Assembly: GCA_022695795.1 (NCBI GenBank)
Contig: MU404149.1
Location: 62,001-126,000, forward strand
DNA length: 64,000 nt
Source of the DNA: Biscogniauxia marginata
Lineage: Eukaryota; Ascomycota; Sordariomycetes; Xylariales; Xylariaceae
Reading direction: 5' to 3'
The notes below the pieces were generated by a model that was not told where the DNA came from, ran no database searches, and worked only from the letters and a program-made list of their open reading frames with translations. The position numbers were made by a program, and so were the translations under genes. Positions 25,457-36,544 of this stretch are shown piece by piece (the stretch's first letter is position 1; every line of letters starts with the position of its first letter).

Positions 25457-25693
25457 TGTAGTTGGTACACGTGGATTGTATAGGCCGTAATATATATTGT
25501 CAAGGATGACTTAAACTCATATGCAATATATTGATTATTAATATGATATTTTTTCAGCTTTTGGCCCTCGCATTCACTCTTCGATATATCATGAACAGTA
25601 GACCCTCAGCTAACACTGTGTACTACCTCTCAAATTTGCACCAACCGAACATTCCCCCCGTTTCCTTATTCTTTCCACGACAAACGCCCGCCA

Positions 25694-26733
25694 TCATATC
25701 ACCCCGCTCAACTCGCAAGCGCCCCTGACCCTGACGCGCCGCAGTCTCTCCAGCTCGTCGGGGTCCGCGGAAGAAGAAGAAGAAGGAGGAGAAGAAGGCG
25801 CCCTGCCGCCGCTGCCCACGAGCAGGCCGGGGGCATCGGCGGGCGGCTGGTCGAGCGACTCCTGCGAGTCGCCGTACTCGGAGTCGTCGGCCGGCTCCTC
25901 CGAGTGCGCCTCGGAACCCTCGGGGATCGGCACCATGGCCGACTTGGTCCAGATGTGGATCGCGCGGCCCCAGTCGAGGCCCTCGATGCAGCCGCCCTTG
26001 ACGGAGACGACGTTTTTCCCCTTGTGTTTAGAGATTCTCGGTCAACTTTTCTCGTCTTCTTTATATTGGGGAGCGGTGGTGATCGAGGAGGTTAGGTGTT
26101 TTTTTTTTGTTTTTTTTTTTACGCTCCAGGTTTCACGGGATGTAGGTATCCGTAGTGCCCCAAGCCTGTGGGGATAAATTGATGGGATGGTAGGGTAGGT
26201 AGATATGATGTGATATAGATGGGGATCAGAGAGGGGGCTACTTACGGAAGTCGTGTGGATGAGTCGCGTCCCGCATTGGCGACAGAAATAGCTATTAATT
26301 TATATTTCATTCACACGGTTAACAAAGTTCCCATCTTTGTATAACGGGGTTTCAGGATTCACCCTCCCCCTTTCTTCTTTTTCTTTTTCGTGCTACCTAC
26401 CAGTAGAGTGTATGTCCCGAGGGCGTCGGTCGTCTGTTCCATCCCCCGATGCCCAGAGTCAGCAATGAATTGATCGTCTAGACGTTTCTAAGTGTTACAC
26501 CTTCCCCCTCCCTCTGTCTGACTCCTATCTTTCACCTTGGCTTTGCGCAATACGTACGTGTAGCAAGACAGTAGCTCGGACTGCGGTAGCGGGAAATGCG
26601 GGAATATGGCGGACGTGCCGAAGGCCGAGCCCGTCTGGCGACGACACTCGGCGCAGTGGCAAATGTACAGGGCAAGAGGTTTCGGGAGCGGCGTCCGGAA
26701 TTGAACCGCTCCGCATTGGCAGCGGGCCTCCAT
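25694..26733 (-). CDS. GFA/CENP-V-fold zinc protein (glutathione-dependent formaldehyde-activating-like)
   Basis: Rebuilt from four exons on the minus strand: 26733-26558, 26433-26401, 26291-26246 and 26020-25694, giving 193 residues. Each junction has GT-AG ends and keeps frame. Zinc ligands appear in order: C5 and C7 (RCQCGAVQF), C25/C27/C30 (CHCAECRRQTGS), and C70/C73/C76 (CYFCRQCGTRL). The family-typical VVSVKGGCIEGLDW follows. Exon 2 is only 33 nt (RPTPSGHTLY plus split codons) and is required to link CYT to CYFC as in relatives. The C-terminal 75 residues are acidic, Ser/Pro-rich and likely disordered. The family fold binds zinc; only some bacterial members were proposed to condense glutathione with formaldehyde, so the function in this fungus is unknown. 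The exact C-terminus is less certain than the domain. Confidence 0.85.
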
Positions 26734-27596
26734 GATTTGCTTCCTTTTTCGTCTCTGCCTCAACGAGTTCTGCTGCTGTTGTCTGTAATAGGTAGACTGT
26801 AGCCGGTAGAGAGAGGGGATGAAGATAGGACGAGACGGTGTTCAGTTGCCACGATGACTCAAGGTTTAAACAGTTAATGGGATGATGAAAAGAGAGACGA
26901 GAGTCATATCGATATGGATGGATGGACGGACGGATGAGTGGGTGGATGGGTTTAGTACCTGGGTTAGGGTTAGAGTAAATTGAAAAAGTGAGTCAAATTC
27001 GCTTTCACCGTTGAATAGTTCCGAAATTCTTGTTTACATGGAATTGTTGGAGATGAGACTCTCTCCCCCACATTCGTTCATGCATGCACGTAATCAGGCA
27101 GCCTCGTTGATAGCAGAGCTCTATCTATCAGGCTAGTTTAGGATTCTGAGCATTGCCTACGTTTAGTATATGCCACGTTACTAAGATTAGGTACCTAGTG
27201 GCCTAGTCTTCTCAGATAGTTAAGCAACCACAGCAATGCTAACCATCCCCTATTGCAGGAGGGCCGGTAACTATACTACTCACCCCACATAGATCATAAC
27301 TAGTTACCCCTGCTATTCTGTCGGAGTCATCAGTGTGAAAAACGCGAAGTCACATGTGCTGGCGTTGTGATCAACCGTAGTAAGCTACGGCATCGTCCGA
27401 TCTACAGAATATGCAAGCAAAGCTATGCCAAAAACTACCTAGCCACAAAGCCAGGATAATATACGGGATTTCACGTTGGTATAATTGGTAAATGTTTCCC
27501 CCTTTTCCTCCTTTTTTTTAAACTATAAGTATCTATCCAAAACACGTAATATTGACCACATGCCCAACCCTATATTTTTGCTTTTGGCTGCCTCTG
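26734..27596. other. Intergenic
   Basis: No gene seen. A GATG/GGAC-rich stretch lies around 26915-26950, followed by a short GGGTTAGGGTTAG sequence near 26960, too short to be an interstitial telomere array. Confidence 0.5.
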
Positions 27597-29100
27597 CTAT
27601 AGTTCTCTTTGTTTCCGATAGTGATCCGCAATGAGAAATGTTAGCTCCAGGGCTTGCTTCTCGTTAAGTCTCGGGTCGCAAAAGCTCGTGTAGTTGGTGG
27701 ACAGGTCATCCTCGTCTAAGCCTTCACTGCCGCCCAGACATTCCGTCACCGCGTCGCCAGTCAGTTCCAGGTGCACGCCACCTAGGTAACTTCCTTCTTC
27801 TTTGTGTATCTGGAGAGTTTCTTGTAGCTCTGAGAAGATGTCGTTGAAACGCCGGGTCTTGAAGCCATTCCCCGTCGATCGCGTGTTGCCGTGCATGGGA
27901 TCACACTGCCAGATGACGCAGCGCTTATATTCGCTTCCTTCTACAGCACGGATGTGGGACGGGAGAAGCTCTCTAACCTTAGACGCACCGTAACGAGTGA
28001 TGAGGGTGATCTTGCCTTCCTCGCGGTCGGGATTCAGGGTGCGGAGGAGTTCGAGCAGGTCTGAAACCGGAGTCGTGGGCCCCACCTTGATGCCAATAGG
28101 GTTCGCGATGCCGCGGAAGAATTCAACGTGAGCACCATCAATTTGGCGAGTTCTATCCCCGATCCAGATGAAATGCGCCGAAGTGTCATAGTATTCTTTT
28201 CGCCTTTCGCTTGTTCCATTAGGAGCAGCCTCACGCACACTTTCTGACGGTGTCAGCTGAGGGCCCTCCAATAATCGGGTAAGACTCTCCTCATATTCGA
28301 GGAGCAGCCCCTCGTGACTTGTGTACAAATCTATAGTGTCGAGCTTTGAATTCCGGTCTGCCCCAATAGTATGCATAAAACGAAGCATATCCTGAAGGAA
28401 ACGCACCGCTTCGGTGTACTTGGCTTTCAATTGGGGGTCTTTGACGTGGCCGAGGCTCCAATTAAGTGGTCTGTGTAGGTCTGCTATCCCAGCAGCAATT
28501 GCGGCTCTGATGTAATTTAGGGTGGCAGCCGAATGGTTGTACGCCCTATATAAGGTCACATAAGCTCATGCTCTCCGGTCGACGTATATGTGCAACACAT
28601 TGAAATGTCACGTACTTAACAAGTCTCTGCGGATCCAGTTGACGGTCCTCGATATGGTATCCATTCAGAATATCTCCTCGGAACGAAGGGACCTCCTTGC
28701 CATCCACGATTTCGGTTGGGCTTGATCTAGGCTTCGCATACTGGCCGGCCATACGTCCGATTCTCACAACTCTCTTGTCAGCTCCCCAGATGAGGACCAA
28801 ACTCATCTGAAGAAGCAGCTTGATCTTGGACTCGATGACATCTTGGCGGCAGTAGTCGAAAAGTTCTGCACAGTCGCCGCCCTGTAGGAGGAAAGCCTCG
28901 CCTCGCGCCACATCCCGCAGGTTCTGCTTTAGTTTGTTGATCTCATGCGGATGGACAATTGGTGGCAGATAACTGAGTTCGTCTGTGGCTTTTCTCAGTG
29001 CCCCTAGGTCCGGGTACTCTGGACACTGCTTGATAGGTTTCGATCTCCAAGACGCCAGAGTCCACTCAGAAGTGTGTTTCTCGGCTGTCAAGAGAGACAT
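27597..29100 (-). CDS. 3-deoxy-7-phosphoheptulonate (DAHP) synthase, class II
   Basis: Two exons, 29100-28616 and 28545-27597, encode 477 residues, the usual length. The 70 nt intron is placed so that RLVK joins AYNHSAATLNYIRAA. Class II motifs: WRSKPIKQCPEYPD near the N-terminus, AFLLQGGDCAELFDYC (metal-binding Cys), VRIGRMAGQYAKPRSSPTE (phosphoenolpyruvate binding), PSFRGDILNG, HFIWIGDRTRQIDGAHVEFF, ANPIGIKVGP, RCVIWQCDPMHGNT and GGVHLELTGDAVTECLGG. The enzyme condenses phosphoenolpyruvate with erythrose 4-phosphate, the first step of the shikimate pathway to Trp, Tyr and Phe. It is divergently placed from the HYPK gene across about 510 bases. Nothing is broken. Whether it is the sole housekeeping copy or a paralogue cannot be told here. 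Confidence 0.95.
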
Positions 29101-29614
29101 TGCCCTACGTACCAGTTTCCTTTCTAATTTTGGGTGTAAAATTAGAGAGAACCCGCAAATGAAAGACTGGGCGAGAGAAAAAAGAATTCCAAGTTGAGAC
29201 CCAATATTGAAGATGAGTCAACAGAGAATATTGGAATGAAGCTACATCGGTCATTACGACATGGCTGAGGGATCCTAGGTTGTAAGGGCCACCGTACCGA
29301 ATTGAGCTCAAGCCACAACAGTCGGTCGATCGGTGGGGCTTGTCTGCGAGTGCTACCTAGGTAGATAGGTACCTACAAATGTACTGTGGCGCCCGCACCA
29401 ACCCCACCTGCCGAAGTTCCATTAAAACTTGTACCTACATTTCATCAGAAGGTAGCGGGCAGAGCTCCCCCTCCACCAACACACAACCACCGAATAACGT
29501 AACGGATAGAACTCGCACACCCTCCATCCCACCATAAACATCATCGTCCCGAGATAAATTACTATTTATATACGGAGAATAATTTCTTTTCCGGAAACAA
29601 CCGTGAAAAATAAA
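29101..29614. promoter_or_regulatory. Divergent promoter between DAHP synthase and HYPK
   Basis: Head-to-head spacing of 514 bases between two start codons, so both promoters lie here. It contains the perfect palindrome TACCTAGGTA at 29354-29363 and an adjacent AGGTACCT. Confidence 0.6.
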
Positions 29615-30196
29615 ATGGCCGAGCCCCAACCCCACGGCATCCACGAGGGAGCCGCCACCGGCGACGTCGAGGACGAGGTCTCGTCGCAGGCGGCTAAATC
29701 GGCCGAGGACCGGAAAGCCGCTGCGGCGCTTGCCAGTCTCGATGATGCACGGGGCGCCGACGAGGCCGGGGCCGCTGCCGTCGACCAAGATGCCGTCAAC
29801 AAGGCCATGAAGAACCTCGGCGGCGCCGCGAAGAAGGAGGTCAAGAAGGTTAAGGTCGACGCCGCCGACGTGGCGTTGCTAGTAAGCTCCACCGATCTTT
29901 TTTCTTCTTCTTTTTTTGTATTCGATGTTCTTATTGTTCAGGGAAAAGGAGTAATGTGGTTGGACTCAAAGGTCTTGGTTTTATTAGTTGGATAATTGGC
30001 TATGAAAGAAAGGGGCAAACGAAAGAGGAGAAATATAATAGGGAGATGCTATGATGTCTGGAATAAGCTGGTGGCTAATTACCATGCGTTGGAATAGGTC
30101 GACGAGCTGGACCTGACGAAACCGAAGGCCACGGAACTACTAAAAGCGCACGATGGCGATGCGGTGCTGGCTATGAAGGCGTTCATCGCTACCTGA
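29615..30196 (+). CDS. HYPK-like protein, NatA-associated, UBA domain
   Basis: Two exons, 29615-29881 and 30098-30196, encode 121 residues. The true start is the ATG opening MAEPQPHG; the frame is open a few codons upstream. The acidic Ala-rich N-terminal half leads to a helix (AVNKAMKNLGGAAKKEVKKV) and a C-terminal UBA-like domain (DAADVALLVDELDLTKPKAT followed by ELLKAHDGDAVLAMKAFI), which the 216 nt intron splits. This is the layout of huntingtin-interacting protein K, a ribosome-associated regulator of the N-terminal acetyltransferase NatA (Naa10/Naa15). The UBA also resembles that of NAC-alpha, but the short length and absence of a NAC domain favour HYPK. Confidence 0.87.
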
Positions 30197-30569
30197 AAAG
30201 GATACGAGAACACCAAGAGAGCCGAAGGTGGTACAACAGGGTTCTAACACGATATGCGCACACATTCAACTTGCGCATTATCATAGGCGTCTAAGGTCTG
30301 GGCTTAAAGGGGGAGGGGGCCGCCGAGAGAACAATATAGAAAAGAAATTCGAGTACTGAGGGCGTAGTGGGAAACGATGAGTCGAGAACCGCGCACATAT
30401 CCTCTTGGTAATACGTCACCAGACAATGTCACTAGGTCTACACGGGCGGGTGCACATAGCACAGCACAATACGAAGAGTCCTTAATCTGTATATCCTCGT
30501 GTCTTGCTCTCATCCACTCGACAGAACTCGGTGGCAAATACAACAAAGCAATTCCCGTCAAGATTCTCT
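30197..30569. other. Convergent intergenic spacer
   Basis: About 370 bases between the 3' ends of HYPK (plus) and the next gene (minus), so it should hold both terminators. No motif is obvious. Confidence 0.5.
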
Positions 30570-32787
30570 TTACCTAAAATCATGCATGAAATACGAAGCG
30601 TTGATGCACTTTGGCTCCCAGAGTTCGGCCTCGCCGAAACTCCACGACGGCCGGCGATTACGTGGGGGCTGCTCGCCACCAGTGTGGTTTCCATCAGGTT
30701 GATACGAAGGAGGAGGAGGAGGAGGAGGGTCAAAGTCCCCTGGGGGGTACGGATGCGGATAAGTCCCATTGCCCGGCGGCCGCCTCGGGGGACCTCCGCC
30801 GCCGCCTCCTCTCGGCCAGCCTATCAGCGGCCACATCGGGATGTAGCACCTCTCGTCCCAGCCGCAGACCTCCGTGCAGCCCGTGAACTGGTCTGCCCAG
30901 CCGAGCCACGACATCAGCTCCTCGAGCCCGTTGTTCCACGTGGTAGCCAGCCGGCCGAATTCCTCGCCGAGAGCGGAACCAAATACTTCTTCTTCTTCTT
31001 CTTCTTCTTCCCCTCCCCCCGTACGAGAGCCACGGCTTTTGGTTCCCTGGAAGTGCGCGGCCCAGCTCCGCTCGATGCCGAAGCCGATCGTGAGGAGCAC
31101 GGAGCAGATGGCGCCGAAGGTCTCCTCGACCGCCCATTGCAGGTCGCGCTCCTCCGCGCTCAGCGGCACGTCTTGCGACAGCCCCATGAGCCGCGTGTAG
31201 CGGTAGCGACAGCGGGGGTACGTGGCCTGAAACAGATCCGAGCCGGCTTCCCAGACCGATGGGTCGGTCGTTCGGGTTGGGTATTCGAGAAAACTGACTA
31301 GGAAATTGTGGCTCTGCGCCCTCACATTTATCATCCACGATCGAATAGCGGTGGATTGGTTTTGCGAGCTCCTGGGGAAGCCGGAGAGGGCGGTGGCCAT
31401 CTCCTGCAGCTGGGTCGCCGTGATCTGTGTGATCTCGTTGGTCATCTGGATCCAGTCGGCGCCCGAACAATAATTACTATCTCCATCCAAAAGGTGTCTT
31501 AAAACCTGCTCCGATGTGTTTCTCATCGACGCTGCTTCGTCCGTGGTCGCGTTTTCGAGGTGGTGATAACGCCGTCTGCGGAGGAGGTCTCTCAGAGCTA
31601 GAGTCCTGTTCCCGGAAGGTCCCTCCCCTTTCCAGAACCCCTCTGCTGTCAGGTTGAAGCTCGCGCGTTCGTCTTCCGCTCTCAGCGATGCGAGGTTCGC
31701 ATATCTCGGGAAATAATAGCTCATTATTCCACAGCTCGACACCTTCGCCCGCGTTTCGCCGAGACCGGGGCCGTTTCTCGACGAGCCGTAATGGTACGTA
31801 GCGCTAGAGAACCAGCCCCAAGTCTGGAACTTGAGAAATGGCTCGCGCTGGATATCCCACCCATGTCGCCAGTTTGGAGGCTGCGGCGGCCGGGATGGGT
31901 CGGTAGACGAGTCGGTACGGGTGGGGGTGGGGGGCAGCGGGTAGTAGGAGGTTTCATGGCTTTTTGCAAAGCTGATGCCTCCTTCGTCTCCTATATCTCC
32001 TTCTATGTCTGAGTCTGAACCGTCTTGCTTCGGCATCAGAGGTGCCGTCACATTTAGATGTGTCAGCAACCTCAAGCTAGGGCTTGTAAAATTACACCAT
32101 ATCATCTCAAAGGCGGCGTTCATCCTGATTATTCCCTCATAACCCCAGCCGTTTCCACGAAGCCCCTTTTCGAGGAGCCAATTGCAAAGCCCGTGGGCAC
32201 GTGCGTACTCGTCTTGTAGGCCTCTAAATCGGCCGGACTGGTTAGGGCCAGTCACATTACCAAATACATGCAGCATCTGTGTATCAAGCTGGCCAAGCCC
32301 CATCAAAGCGGCTGACTCGCCATCGAAATAGAGTGCCTTCACAGGCCGTATAGTCTGATAAGTCAGCATATGCGAATTAGGCGAGGCGCCCATAATACCG
32401 TAAGACATCCCGCTTATTGGTGAAAAAGTATCAGTCACGAAAGTCAGTATTCTCGTAAACTTGCTGCTTAATCACGTACATATCAAAGGCGAGCCACTCG
32501 GGGCTCGGTGGGGTCTCAGCATCCATCCTGCCATGGTACAGTAAAGTGAACGGCGCGATCTCGCAGGCCACGACGCTGTGGCCGTTGGGGAAGAAAGTGT
32601 TGCCCCATTGGTGGAGAAGTGACGATAGCGAAGAGAAGAGATACGGTGCCGTCGAGGAGAAGTTGAGGCGCCACGGCGAGATGCCATCGTCTGGCGGAGA
32701 AGGGGCGTCGTCACCTATTAAGGGGATTTGCGATAAGGCCTCGCCGAGCTTGGCCGCGATTCCAAGAGCCAGGATGGGTCGTAGCAT
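30570..32787 (-). CDS. Secreted glycoprotein of unknown function
   Basis: Two exons, 32787-32480 and 32412-30570, encode 716 residues. The 67 nt intron joins WLAFD to IGMSYGIMGASPNSHM in frame. The first 20 residues or so (MLRPILALGIAAKLGEALS) look like a signal peptide. Many N-glycosylation sequons (NFTS, NVTA, NRTL, NATT, NTSE, NQST, NGTY, NASY) support secretion or cell-surface location. Blocks such as CEIAPFTLLYHGR, VKALYFDGESAALMG, DEYARAHGLCNWL and FEMIWCNFTSPSLRL look conserved and may define a fungal-specific extracellular family that I cannot name. The C-terminal part is Gly/Pro-rich with an eight-Glu run encoded by a trinucleotide repeat. Cysteines are spaced as in a disulphide-bonded ectodomain. 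No enzyme signature is visible. Confidence 0.82.
30986..31010 (+). repeat. (CTT)n microsatellite inside a coding exon
   Basis: Eight or so CTT/TTC units that encode the poly-Glu run of the secreted glycoprotein on the minus strand. Confidence 0.8.
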
Positions 32788-33562
32788 TTCTCATGTTCCT
32801 TTGCTATTTTTCAGGGGTGAACCCCAAACACAGATAGGTAGGGTTTTAAAGACTCGAGACAAGAAAGTGAACTAAGTAAGGCAGATTTAGGAGAAGAATT
32901 AGAATAAATTGCTAGGTAGGTAGGTACCTTACCTCTAGGCCGTCTTACCACCTTCATCAGCTCTATCTTCTGGTAGGAGAAGGGCGGCGATAAGAAGCGG
33001 CGGAGTGACGCGTCATTGCGAACCCGGGGAAGTACGTAGAGAAAGCGACAGGGGTGTCTGTGCACGGATCATGTCGCATGCTCACTTACAAGTAGGTAGG
33101 TTGCACTTATCAGCATGCAGCGTCAGACTCATATTCACACTTATCAAGAAACAATATATGTGGATGGAATCATTGCATAGGCATATTTTAAAAACAGTGA
33201 CAGAGATCTAGATATTTCCCTAAACAGCCCGGCAACGTACTAGGTAGGCAGGTAAGTCGAAACCCTTCAAGCCCTCAATGGCATAGGTATTCCAGTTGCC
33301 CCTTTCCCCAAGCAACCTTTCGACTTATCCTCATCCACCGTTCTTATATAGGTATATACCTACCAAGTACCTGTCACTGTGTCCGGTTCCATATCATATC
33401 GCTGTTTTGGGTATCACAACTTATGCTTATGCTTTTACGCCGAATCGGCCCTCCTCCCTCGTCTCTCATACCCGGTAACTGTCTTCCGCCGAAACTGATC
33501 GTAAGTTTCTCGCGCGTATATCCATCTTTATATCTACTCGTAAAAAATACTTATGAAAATAA

Positions 33563-33577
33563 CCCCCCCCCCCCCCC
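33563..33577 (+). repeat. Homopolymer C tract
   Basis: Fifteen consecutive C bases in a gene-poor region, a likely site of length error in sequencing. Confidence 0.9.
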
Positions 33578-34330
33578 AGCACATCCCCTTTTTGCATCTC
33601 AACCCCGTGTTAAGAAGCGGTGCTACGACAACCTCTTCATCCGGGACTTCTCTGCCGCCGGCGGAATCCAGACCAGCGCGCGTCTCAGCTGCGGGTATGA
33701 GTCGGGCTTCCTCGGCACCAGCGCACCCCTTTTATCTCCCGGAGACTCTCTCTCACTCCTCGCACCTGATTTCGGTCTTTTCTCTGCTTTCTGGTCCCTT
33801 TCCGTCGCTCTTTAATACCTAGGAGGTCCTGGGAGAAGCAAGTTCAGTACAAACTAAATTCAATAGTGAACAAGTAAACTGTATATCATTAAACTCTCCT
33901 AGGCACGACCATATCCAAATGCAACAGGATTGTGTAAGTCCAGCGAAATATGCTATTTCAATGTACGATAGAGTAACTCTAGGAACTAGAATGTTACTCA
34001 GAGCTATCATTCCAATTAACTGTTCAGGCGCCATGAAACACAGTTTGGAGTATAAAGAAGCCCATGTACACAAACAAGTTTGTTGTTGGCCCGAGTAGTT
34101 TTGCTTGTTCGGCTTGCTAATCTTACTGATTAGTAAAGAATAATGAAGGGCCTTTCACATTATCATTCTAAGGGTATTCATAATGGGCATGATTACACAT
34201 TGTCTTATATTTGTTATGGCGGTAATGTATAAACTACTAGAGACCTACCATCCCGCGAGCATCTTTGGCCTCGACATGCTATCTAAACTTTTAAATATAG
34301 AGGCCCAGCACTTCGATAAAAAATTGGCAA

Positions 34331-34618
34331 TCAAAGTTCGCACCGCTCGATCCCGAACTGGACGCAAGCATCAGTTACGAGATCACGCCATATCCATTTC
34401 ATCGGCTTTCGGGATACATTTTCAGCACCTTTGACGCACCCGTGCGGGTTTTCGCCCGGATGCGGCGTCCGAACTTGCGTGCATACCTCGCATTTCTCAT
34501 CCGAGCAGAAGCCGTTCTTGAGGAAGTCGGCACAGTGTGTACATCTGTCTGCTAAGGTGTAGCCTATGGTACGGAGACAGTGTCTACAGTACAGTTCGTG
34601 ATAGTGCTCTGTGCACAT
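34331..34618 (-). CDS. Small cysteine-rich hypothetical protein
   Basis: Single-exon frame of 95 residues from an internal ATG (MCTEHYHELYCRHCLRTIG). Ten Cys are arranged largely in pairs (YCRHC, CTHC, CSDEKCEVC) with His, suggesting zinc binding. This resembles short fungal Cys/His-rich proteins beginning MCT.HY, but I cannot name the family. The even spacing of Cys pairs argues against chance, while the lone position in a gene-poor region argues for caution. Confidence 0.4.
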   Translation of the reverse strand: MCTEHYHELYCRHCLRTIGYTLADRCTHCADFLKNGFCSDEKCEVCTQVRTPHPGENPHGCVKGAENVSRKPMKWIWRDLVTDACVQFGIERCEL

Positions 34619-36544
34619 GGTGACTGATGACTGATTATGCAATGGTTAAGGATTTTGTGAACCTATGATAATAACTGAATCGCTTTGGGGTTCTCGCGGG
34701 TTCAGTAGTAGGAGCGTGGTTGCTTGGCTGGGACTAGGTGCTACGAACAGGAGGTACCGACATGTTTATATACTCGGCGATCGAGGCTAACTTACCTCAA
34801 TAATCGTAGCCACCAGACTAAACAGTATGCATTGTTTCTCTCGAAGGCCTGTTCTTGATTTGTTGTGCAGTCTAACAATCCTCAAAGGTGTTGTTGGAGA
34901 CGTCGCCACCTGTGACCTGGTTTTTGTTGCTACTCTTTACTATACGATATTCCCACAATTACACACTAATAGGAAATATTAGGGGTCTTTCATTCCAGAA
35001 TTGTACCTAGAAAATATTATCCCCCCCTAAGTGAACCCAGAATGAGATAGTCTCCGATTGGGCTAATCCGCAAATACAGTGATTTCCCCCTTATTATTGG
35101 AGAAAATCGCTTTGCCGTAACGCTCTTATCTAGCTAGGCCATATATAGTTCTGTTGCGACATTTTGTTGCTTCTAACATGTAGGTAAGATTTTGTGGTCC
35201 GAGAACAACCACCTTGTTTTCTTTGTTCGGAGTTTGCAACATATGTATAGTTAGGTATAGACTTTGCTTCTGCTTATAGGCTCAATAGATATGACCTATC
35301 ACACACTTACTAGTTGAATCCGACTATAGCGCCTCTGTGATATTCAGAGTTGCTGTGTATCTTGGTAGCAGCATTCTATTAGGTTAGGTTAGTCATTACG
35401 TATTTCATTTGCTTAAGAAAGGGATTGACGTTACATTTCAAGTTCATTCTCACCAATCGCAACTAAAGTGATTTCCACCTTGAAACAGTACTGGGACTAG
35501 CCTAACTGTGCTGTGTTGAAGCCTATCAAACCAGTATCCATAACAAACTAGACTTGTATACCTAATACAAAGTAGGATCACGACAACAAGTTCACGAGAT
35601 TATATTCGAGTACAACCTCTAAGCTTAATTCAGGTAAAGTAATGGGTTCCCATTCTTTCCACACCAACAATTGTTCATTTGAACGTCGAGTTTTTCTTCG
35701 TCGACCAGGTATACATAAACTGAATACGAGAAATGACTTCCTTTTGTGTCGCGAGTTTGCAAATTATATCGCCACTAAAACATTTTTCGGACGGGAGTTC
35801 AGACTTCATATGCAAGCCAAGGATAGCGAACAGATGAACCCTGAGTTCATAGGATATACTGCAAACTCCGGCTCGCTCGGCAATAGGGCCATGACGGAAC
35901 AGATGCAGACTCAGCCTCCAACGTGCCTGGCTTTAGACCCAATAACCTCGTGTCAGCACTACGTCAACCTTCGGGCATATGTAATCTAGCCCTTGGCTAT
36001 GATGTCGACCTAACTTCCGTACCTGGCTAGTCTTTCTACCTATCGTACATGTTAAGCCCAACACACCCTACATCAGCTCCCCCCTTCCCGCGCTCCGCGA
36101 AGTATTACCGCCAGCGAGAACCTGCCTACACCTCTTTCATTGGTGCCGTGGTTCGGCGTGGAATTGAAACCACGCTATTGGGAACAACACATCGGTCGTC
36201 ATTATCCGCGGCCTTATATACGCCAACCTGAGCAAAGTTAGCAACCCAACCAGCTGGACGTGCATATACAGATGCATGGCGCGCACGTATGGTATCCTCA
36301 CACATGTTTGCGACTTACGACACATGGCTTTCTCATCATCTCCTGATATCATCACCTCGCGTGATATGTCTTTATTATATGAAGTCGCGATGCGCGCGCA
36401 TCGCGAAGTCCACCCCCCTTTTTCCCCCGAAGTGAAATGACACTAGACTTCCCATCTTGTATTATTATTACCATTTCACCTTCAACCGCCGACATCCCCA
36501 GCTCACGTCAATCTATCTTTTTCATAAGAGAATAGCTGGGGAAA

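Larger units (their letters stand above)
32788..36544. other. Long gene-poor stretch
   Basis: 3.7 kb with only one weak small candidate on the minus strand (34331-34618). It holds a GGTAGGTAGGTACCT motif at about 32914-32930, a 15-base C tract at 33563-33577 and pyrimidine-rich sequence at 33290-33820 that looks like a leader but leads to no recognisable protein. An open frame at 35642-35989 has no motif. The last 100 bases or so are the promoter of the 1023-residue gene. Confidence 0.5.

Noticed and set aside
26955..26972. GGGTTAGGGTTAG, possible interstitial telomere
   Set aside because: Under two TTAGGG units and no extension on either side; chance level.
27597..29100. DAHP synthase as a precursor-supply gene for the DMATS pathway
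   Set aside because: It lies 20 kb from the prenyltransferase with housekeeping genes between them, so a link is not supported.
35642..35989. 115-codon plus-strand open frame
   Set aside because: No domain, signal peptide or regular composition; isolated in gene-poor DNA.
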